Source: RGIG3528 sp045640725 (GTDB taxonomy: Bacteria > Bacillota > Clostridia > Lachnospirales > Lachnospiraceae). Taken from it: 10,570 bases of DNA. How positions within the stretch are numbered: position 1 is the stretch's first letter; each line of letters opens with the position of its first letter. The notes under the pieces are model-generated. The model worked only from the letters and a program-made list of their open reading frames with translations. It was not told where the DNA came from and did no database searches. The stretch spans positions 1 to 10,570 of the forward strand of contig JAZUFN010000007.1 of NCBI GenBank assembly GCA_045640725.1. Direction: 5' to 3'. Position numbers and translations under genes: made by a program. Below are positions 1 to 4,224 of this stretch, one piece after another.

Positions 1-187
1 CGTTACTATTCACAGCCTGTCAAAACTTCATTCATAGCCCCTTCCGTGCAAGCACGTAAGTCGCGCTACGCGCTTATGGACTATTTCATGAAGGTTTGTA
101 CAGCCTTTACAGTCAAATCTGAATACTAATCAGTCCTTAAGCAAGCTTAGTCCTGATTAATATTCAGATTAACTGTGAATAGTAACG
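1..187. repeat. Folded MITE-like repeat element with 15-bp terminal inverted repeats
   Basis: Bases 1-15 (CGTTACTATTCACAG) are the exact reverse complement of 173-187, so the segment is closed by a perfect 15-bp stem. Inside are two arms. Arm 1 pairs 17-37 with 81-103, imperfectly. It carries apical hairpins at 45-56 (CGTGC/GCACG) and 57-76 (TAAG-CGCG / CGCG-CTTA). Arm 2 is the long hairpin at 116-170. Almost every base can pair, and no credible ORF is present. This layout fits a small non-autonomous mobile repeat (MITE-like) or a structured intergenic RNA or terminator; the sequence alone does not decide. The left end coincides with the window edge, so the repeat may extend further. It lies directly upstream of the promoter at 206-234. 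Confidence 0.7.
116..170. repeat. Long near-perfect hairpin (arm 2 of the folded repeat)
   Basis: AATCTGAATA (116-125) pairs with TATTCAGATT (161-170), TAATCAG (127-133) with CTGATTA (153-159), and TAAGC (138-142) with GCTTA (145-149). The loop is AA, and only short mismatched steps interrupt the stem, giving at least 22 paired positions. ACAGT (109-113) can extend it by pairing with ACTGT (172-176). The bases at 173-176 also belong to the outer terminal repeat, so extending arm 2 would compete with the closing stem. There is no T-run after it, so it is not a classical intrinsic terminator for the + strand. Confidence 0.8.
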
Positions 188-205
188 TGAAACTCCGTCA
201 CATCC

Positions 206-234
206 TTGACCTTTTTTGGTATGTGGCATATAAT
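206..234 (+). promoter_or_regulatory. Sigma-A type promoter for the operon starting at 258
   Basis: The -35 box TTGACC (206-211) matches five of six consensus bases. The -10 box TATAAT (229-234) is perfect, and the spacer is 17 bases. Transcription would start near 241, leaving a leader of about 17 bases that contains GAGG (247-250) seven bases before the ATG at 258. The -35 box lies only 18 bases downstream of the folded repeat, so the repeat sits where upstream regulators would bind. Confidence 0.8.
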
Positions 235-257
235 ATAAAAATAAATGAGGATAGGGT

Positions 258-1010
258 ATGAGTGAAAGAGATAGAGTTAATAAAAGAAGAGGCGGATCCA
301 CGCTTTTGATTATATTTTTAATCTTGGGCCTGGCGCTGCTTTTTTTTGTTTTTATAGCTAAGGAATTTGATATCCGCCTGCTAAATAGAGCCAGCGCATC
401 TATAGAAAAGGGAAGGGAAATTAACCATAGTGAAGGCAGAACCGAACAGCTGCCTACGGTGAACCCCAGACAGGTAAGCATGGTCTATGTGACTAAGGAT
501 GGGAAAATGGTATCCTGTTTTATCCGGGTGATGAACGCTATGGAAAAAAATATATTTTATGTGGAAGTACCGCTGAATTCCAAGCTTACCTTGTCTTCTG
601 AGCTGTACAGAGATTTGCTGACCTATGCCCCTGCTTTACCTCAGTTTGTGAAGCTATCAAGGGCAGCCAACTATTTTTCGGAAAATTACAGATATGAAGC
701 CTGCACCAGAATCCTTTCAGAAAACATTGGAACCAAAATCACGGACTGGTGTGTGATGGCTGAGCAGGATTTTCAGGAATTTATGAACAAGACTTCCGGT
801 GATGGAGAGGAAGATTTCTTATATATATATAAGAAGTATGCCAATCAGTATAGGAGTAGCCAGAGCTCCAAGGAGCGCTGGGCTTATTATGAGATTTTTG
901 AAAAATCGGATTTTGTGGACAGGGGAACCGTTCCCGGACAGTGGGATAAAACGGATTATAATATCATGGCAGTACATGCAAGAGAATTAATAGAGGAGTT
1001 AAAATACTGA
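258..1010 (+). CDS. Single-pass membrane protein, possibly a degenerate LCP-like domain
   Basis: The product is 250 residues. A short, positively charged cytoplasmic N-terminus (1-14) precedes one hydrophobic membrane helix (about 15-35), and the remaining ~215 residues should be extracytoplasmic. I do not recognise a firm family. The order of elements resembles the LytR-CpsA-Psr fold: a hydrophobic strand with KDGK near 75-84, a strand ending in 'FYVEVPLNS' near 100-108 where LCP enzymes have an 'IPRDT'-like segment, and a helix plus 'ENIGTKITDWCVMAEQDFQEF' region near 155-175 resembling the LCP 'LG..IDYYV..DF..F' stretch. The arginine of the IPRDT-like segment is absent, so if related it is probably not a phosphotransferase. 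The start has GAGG seven bases upstream and a strong promoter. The stop overlaps the next start (TGATG), so it is translationally coupled to the reductase gene. Confidence 0.75.
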   Translation: MSERDRVNKRRGGSTLLIIFLILGLALLFFVFIAKEFDIRLLNRASASIEKGREINHSEGRTEQLPTVNPRQVSMVYVTKDGKMVSCFIRVMNAMEKNIFYVEVPLNSKLTLSSELYRDLLTYAPALPQFVKLSRAANYFSENYRYEACTRILSENIGTKITDWCVMAEQDFQEFMNKTSGDGEEDFLYIYKKYANQYRSSQSSKERWAYYEIFEKSDFVDRGTVPGQWDKTDYNIMAVHARELIEELKY

Positions 1011-1735
1011 TGAAAACAGCATTTGTCACCGGTTCCTCCAGAGGAATCGGGTATGAAATAGCAAAAGAATTGCTGAAAAGCGGGTATATGGTGGCTATTA
1101 ATGGCAGAAGTGCAGATAAACTATCTCAGGCTGCCAAGGCTTTGGCGGCAGAGACAGGGGTTATGCCAATGGTTTTAGCCGGAGATGTAGCCTCACCGGA
1201 TTTTGTCAGAAAGGCTTTTGCAACGATAGAGCAGCAGTTTGGAGGCTTAACCCTACTGGTAAATAATGCAGGGGTAGCACATATAGGTCTGTTCACGGAT
1301 ATGAGTGACGAGGACTGGGCCAGGGTAATAGGCATCAATCTGTCCGGATCGGCTTATTGCGCCAGGGAAGCTGCTAAGATAATGCTGAAAAAGCATGAGG
1401 GACGAATTATCAACATTTCTTCCATGTGGGGGCAGGTGGGAGCCTCCTGCGAAGTGGCATATTCTGCTGCGAAGGGCGGCATTGACGCTTTTACCAAGGC
1501 ACTGGCTAAAGAGTTGGCGCCGGAGCATATCAGCGTAAATGCTGTTTCTTTCGGTGTTATAGATACTGAAATGAACAGAGGCTTTTCAGAAGAAGAGAGG
1601 GAGAGCCTCTGCGATGAAATACCTATAGGGCGCTTCGGAAGTCCGGAGGAAGCTGCAAAATTTGTAAGAAATATAGCTGAAAGTCCCGAATATCTGACAG
1701 GTCAGGTAATAAGGATGGATGGCGGAATGATATAA
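1010..1735 (+). CDS. ymfI: SDR-family reductase, YmfI-like (EF-P 5-aminopentanone reductase)
   Basis: This is a 241-residue classical short-chain dehydrogenase/reductase, predicted cytosolic and NAD(P)H-dependent. The Rossmann glycine motif TGSSRGIG is at 7-14, NNAG at 85-88, and the catalytic tetrad is N110, S138, Y151 and K155 (YSAAK). A FabG (3-oxoacyl-ACP reductase) role is possible. However, the block around the active site (SSMWGQVGASCEVAYS at 137-152) and the later DEIPIGR match what I recall of Bacillus subtilis YmfI, the enzyme that reduces the 5-aminopentanone modification on a lysine of elongation factor P. No efp or fatty-acid genes are adjacent, so the substrate is inferred from sequence resemblance alone. 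AGGAG at 994-998 is a ribosome site, and the start overlaps the previous stop by one base. Confidence 0.85.
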   Translation: MKTAFVTGSSRGIGYEIAKELLKSGYMVAINGRSADKLSQAAKALAAETGVMPMVLAGDVASPDFVRKAFATIEQQFGGLTLLVNNAGVAHIGLFTDMSDEDWARVIGINLSGSAYCAREAAKIMLKKHEGRIINISSMWGQVGASCEVAYSAAKGGIDAFTKALAKELAPEHISVNAVSFGVIDTEMNRGFSEEERESLCDEIPIGRFGSPEEAAKFVRNIAESPEYLTGQVIRMDGGMI

Positions 1736-1751
1736 AGATTCAGGTGTAATT

Positions 1752-2672
1752 ATGGAAAAAACAGAAAGCAGATTTATAAGAAAAACTCTTAGAAAAATTA
1801 AAGCAAAGGATATGGCTACTATTATATTAGGTACCTTCCTAATGGGTGTGGCTATTAATTTTGTATTTGACCCTATGCAGCTGGACGTAGGTGGTGTCAG
1901 CGGCCTGGCGGTTGTGGTAAAGTACGCCAGTGCCGGTATCTTTAGCCACACTCAGGGATTTTTAAAGGAAGGCATACCGGTATGGCTTACTACTGTAATA
2001 CTGAATGTTCCTCTTTTTGCGGCAGCCATTAAGGTAAAAGGATGGAGATATATTGCCAGAACTCTGTTTGCCACAGTCAGCCTTACGGCCTGGCTCTATG
2101 TACTGCCGGTAAAAGCTGTTTTGGAAGATCCGCTTTTAGCTACACTTTTTGGAGGTGTACTCTCAGGCGTGGGAATGGGACTGGTGTTCTTAGCTATGGC
2201 CACCACAGGCGGCTCTGATCTTTTAGCTACTTTGCTTCATTCAAAATGGCGACATCTGTCAGTGCCCATGTTTTTATCTATCGTCGATGGCGTTGTCGTG
2301 GCTTTGGGTCTGGTGCAGTTTGGTCTTAGCAATGTTATTTATTCTATAGTGGTTGTTTTCCTGGTAGCAAAGATATCAGATGCCATACTGGAGGGCCTTA
2401 AGTTTGCCAAGATGGCATTTATTATATCTGACCGCACTGAGGATATTGCCAAAGAAATTCTTACGGATATGGACAGAGGCGCTACAGGAATTAAGGTTAA
2501 AGGAATGTATTCCGGACAGGATAAAAACATGCTTTTCTGTGTAGTGTCCAAAAAACAGCTGCCGGAGCTGCAGGATATTGTCAGTGGTTATGATAAAAAG
2601 GCCTTTATGGTTATTGCAGACGCCAGGGAAGTAATGGGCGAGGGATTCGCAGAAGTAAAAAATACCAATTAA
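1752..2672 (+). CDS. YitT-family membrane protein with C-terminal DUF2179 domain
   Basis: The 306-residue product has a charged N-terminus (1-19) and about five to six hydrophobic segments (roughly 20-40, 76-95, 103-120, 128-150, 172-190, 192-206). A soluble C-terminal domain of about 80 residues (220-300) follows. Family hallmarks are the glycine-rich GGVSGLA at 47-53 and TTGGSDLLATLL at 151-162, and the C-terminal region matches DUF2179. Length and layout are normal for YitT/DUF161 proteins of Firmicutes, whose transport role is not established. It starts 16 bases after the reductase stop with a weak ribosome site (AGGTG, 1742-1746), so it is probably the last gene of the operon. No clear T-tailed terminator follows; the first structure downstream is the inverted repeat at 2701-2755. 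Confidence 0.9.
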   Translation: MEKTESRFIRKTLRKIKAKDMATIILGTFLMGVAINFVFDPMQLDVGGVSGLAVVVKYASAGIFSHTQGFLKEGIPVWLTTVILNVPLFAAAIKVKGWRYIARTLFATVSLTAWLYVLPVKAVLEDPLLATLFGGVLSGVGMGLVFLAMATTGGSDLLATLLHSKWRHLSVPMFLSIVDGVVVALGLVQFGLSNVIYSIVVVFLVAKISDAILEGLKFAKMAFIISDRTEDIAKEILTDMDRGATGIKVKGMYSGQDKNMLFCVVSKKQLPELQDIVSGYDKKAFMVIADAREVMGEGFAEVKNTN

Positions 2673-2700
2673 CGGGCTTGGATTTATAGATTTTTAAGAT

Positions 2701-2755
2701 TTTTTTGTGAAATATTTACAAAGGCCTTTGCATTATGGTAATAATTCACAAAAAA
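2701..2755. promoter_or_regulatory. Inverted repeat with central palindrome upstream of msmK
   Basis: TTTTTTGTGAA (2701-2711) is the perfect reverse complement of TTCACAAAAAA (2745-2755). The interval contains a perfect 12-bp palindrome CAAAGGCCTTTG (2719-2730). The left arm begins TTGTGAAATATTTACAA (2705-2721), which is one base short of a symmetrical Rex-like operator TTGTGAA-N4-TTCACAA. It could be an operator region or a weak bidirectional terminator after the YitT gene. The inverted repeats are seen directly; the function is inference. Confidence 0.45.
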
Positions 2756-2783
2756 TTTATATGTATTTTGGTTAATTGGCATA

Positions 2784-2812
2784 TGGAAATAAAAATAGCC
2801 ATATTGTATAGT
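2784..2812 (+). promoter_or_regulatory. Probable promoter of msmK
   Basis: A -10 box TATAGT (2807-2812) lies 17 bases after TGGAAA (2784-2789), a moderate -35 match (four of six). TTGGCA (2776-2781) is a better-looking -35, but its spacing of 25 bases is too long. The inverted repeat ATATGG (2781-2786) / CCATAT (2799-2804) overlaps the -35 box and spacer and could be an operator. The leader would run about 48 bases to the ATG at 2866. Confidence 0.45.
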
Positions 2813-2834
2813 AGACTCAACGACTAAATGAGAA

Positions 2835-2857
2835 GGTGTTTTACACCGAGACGGAGG
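2835..2857 (+). promoter_or_regulatory. Leader hairpin followed by strong ribosome site of msmK
   Basis: GGTGT (2835-2839) pairs with ACACC (2843-2847) across a TTT loop. A full GGAGG ribosome site (2853-2857) follows, eight bases before the ATG at 2866. This ribosome site decides the start in favour of 2866 over the in-frame GTG at 2836, which lies inside the hairpin and has no spaced ribosome site. A small hairpin just before a strong ribosome site could protect the 5' end of a highly expressed mRNA. Confidence 0.6.
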
Positions 2858-2865
2858 ATTTACAA

Positions 2866-4011
2866 ATGGCAAGTTTATCACTTAAGGGTATTAACAAAAC
2901 CTATCCTAACGGCTTTGTAGCAGTTAAGGACTTTAATCTTGAGATTGCAGATAAGGAATTCATTATCTTCGTAGGACCATCCGGTTGTGGTAAGTCTACA
3001 ACACTTCGTATGATTGCAGGTCTTGAGGAGATTACAGAGGGTGAGCTTTGGATTGGTGACAAGCTCATGAACGATGTCGAGCCTAAGGACAGAGATATCG
3101 CCATGGTTTTCCAGAACTATGCTCTTTACCCACATATGTCGGTATACGACAATATGGCTTTCGGTTTGAAGCTTCGTAAGACTCCAAAGGATGAGATCGA
3201 CAGACTCGTTCATGAAGCTGCTAAGATTCTTGACATCGAGCACCTTCTTGATCGTAAGCCAAAGGCTCTTTCCGGTGGTCAGAGACAGCGAGTTGCTATG
3301 GGACGTGCTATCGTTCGTAATCCTAAGGTATTCCTTATGGATGAGCCTCTCTCCAACCTGGATGCTAAGCTTCGTGTACAGATGAGAATTGAGATTTCCA
3401 AGCTTCATCAGAAGCTCCAGACTACAATCATCTACGTTACACATGACCAGACAGAGGCTATGACACTTGGTACAAGAATCATCGTTATGAAGGATGGCGT
3501 TGTACAGCAGGTAGATACACCTCAGAATCTTTACGATAAGCCTAACAATCTCTTTGTAGCAGGCTTCATGGGTTCACCTCAGATGAACTTCATTGACTGT
3601 GACGTTGAGAAGATTTCCGATACACAGGTTAAGCTGAACTTCGTAGGCCGTTCTGTTACACTTCAGGAGGCTCGTTCCAAGAAGCTTCTTGAGGCCGGTT
3701 ACGAGGGCAAGAAGGTTGTTCTTGGTATCAGACCTGAGGATATCAAGGATGAGCAGGTTGCTATTGAAGCTCTTTCCAACAGTGCATTTGGTGCAGAAGT
3801 TAGAGTATACGAGCTTCTTGGTGCAGAAGTATTCCTGTACTTCACACTTGAGGACAAGACAAATACAAAGGATCTTAACAATTCTGTTGATATTACAGCA
3901 AGAGTTAATCCTCGTACTACAGCTAAGGTTGGCGATACAATCAAGATCGCTCTTGACCTTTCCAAGATTCACATCTTCGACAAGGAGACAGAGCAGGTTA
4001 TCTGCCACTAA
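2866..4011 (+). CDS. msmK: ATPase of carbohydrate ABC importers (MsmK/MsmX/UgpC type)
   Basis: The 381-residue cytosolic protein energises CUT1-type sugar importers. Walker A GPSGCGKST is at 37-45, the Q-loop at Q83 (VFQNYALYPHM), signature LSGGQ at 135-139, Walker B VFLMDE at 155-160, D-loop SNLD at 163-166 and the switch histidine at H193. A C-terminal regulatory domain of OB/TOBE type spans about 240-381. Length matches MsmK, MalK and UgpC. No permease or binding-protein gene is adjacent; in streptococci and Bacillus one such ATPase is known to serve several importers. Codon use is markedly restricted (CTT for Leu, ACA for Thr, CGT for Arg, GTT/GTA for Val) compared with flanking genes, and the gene ends in tandem stops (TAATAA). 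These features, the GGAGG site and the dedicated terminator suggest high expression. The exact sugars cannot be told from this sequence. Confidence 0.93.
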   Translation: MASLSLKGINKTYPNGFVAVKDFNLEIADKEFIIFVGPSGCGKSTTLRMIAGLEEITEGELWIGDKLMNDVEPKDRDIAMVFQNYALYPHMSVYDNMAFGLKLRKTPKDEIDRLVHEAAKILDIEHLLDRKPKALSGGQRQRVAMGRAIVRNPKVFLMDEPLSNLDAKLRVQMRIEISKLHQKLQTTIIYVTHDQTEAMTLGTRIIVMKDGVVQQVDTPQNLYDKPNNLFVAGFMGSPQMNFIDCDVEKISDTQVKLNFVGRSVTLQEARSKKLLEAGYEGKKVVLGIRPEDIKDEQVAIEALSNSAFGAEVRVYELLGAEVFLYFTLEDKTNTKDLNNSVDITARVNPRTTAKVGDTIKIALDLSKIHIFDKETEQVICH

Positions 4012-4027
4012 TAACGAGTATAAAAAT

Positions 4028-4067
4028 AAAGAAGTCCTGCAAGCATGCTTGCAAGGACTTCTTTTTT
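4028..4067 (+). terminator. Intrinsic terminator of msmK
   Basis: GAAGTCCTGCAAG (4031-4043) pairs with CTTGCAAGGACTTC (4048-4061) with one bulged base around a CATG loop. A run of six T follows (4062-4067). Preceding A residues (4028-4030) can extend the stem. It separates msmK from the ABC transporter gene downstream. Confidence 0.93.
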
Positions 4068-4147
4068 ATGAACTGTTATAATAATGTTCTTTCTGTGTTC
4101 TAGCCTTGTATTAATTGTGAAGTAATGGCTTCTTTATCAAATCTTTA

Positions 4148-4175
4148 TTGCAAAATCCCGCAAAGTCTTTATAAT
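4148..4175 (+). promoter_or_regulatory. Promoter of the fused ABC transporter gene
   Basis: TTGCAA (4148-4153) and a perfect TATAAT (4170-4175) are separated by 16 bases. A second perfect TATAAT lies ten bases further (4180-4185), but its matching -35 position (CCCGCA) is poor. The leader would be about 40 bases, ending with AGAGAGGG (4211-4218) before the ATG at 4225. The rest of the 157-base gap after the terminator is AT-rich, and I see nothing else in it. Confidence 0.6.
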
Positions 4176-4224
4176 TCAGTATAATTGGTTTTTTACGCAT
4201 ATTATATAAAAGAGAGGGCTAGCA

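Noticed and set aside
1..187. CRISPR array, tRNA or ORF at the left edge
   Set aside because: There are no regularly spaced direct repeats, no tRNA cloverleaf consensus (such as the T-loop GGTTCGAATC) and no credible reading frame; the structure is inverted rather than direct repeats.
164..481. Minus-strand open frame of 105 codons covering the repeat end and the start of the first gene
   Set aside because: It runs antisense through the promoter and a well-supported membrane-protein gene, has no visible ribosome site, and its hydrophobic segment is the complement of the transmembrane-coding stretch region.
2836..2865. Upstream in-frame GTG start adding ten residues to the MsmK-like ATPase
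   Set aside because: The GTG lies in a small hairpin without a spaced ribosome site. The ATG at 2866 has a perfect GGAGG eight bases upstream and gives the usual family N-terminus.
2878..3444. Long minus-strand frame of 188 codons inside msmK
   Set aside because: It is a shadow produced by the restricted codon use of the ATPase gene. It has no ribosome site and no recognisable protein features.
4068..4224. Possible riboswitch or small gene in the gap before the fused ABC transporter
   Set aside because: The stretch is AT-rich, contains only weak short inverted repeats beyond the promoter boxes, and has no ORF with a ribosome site or recognisable aptamer pattern.
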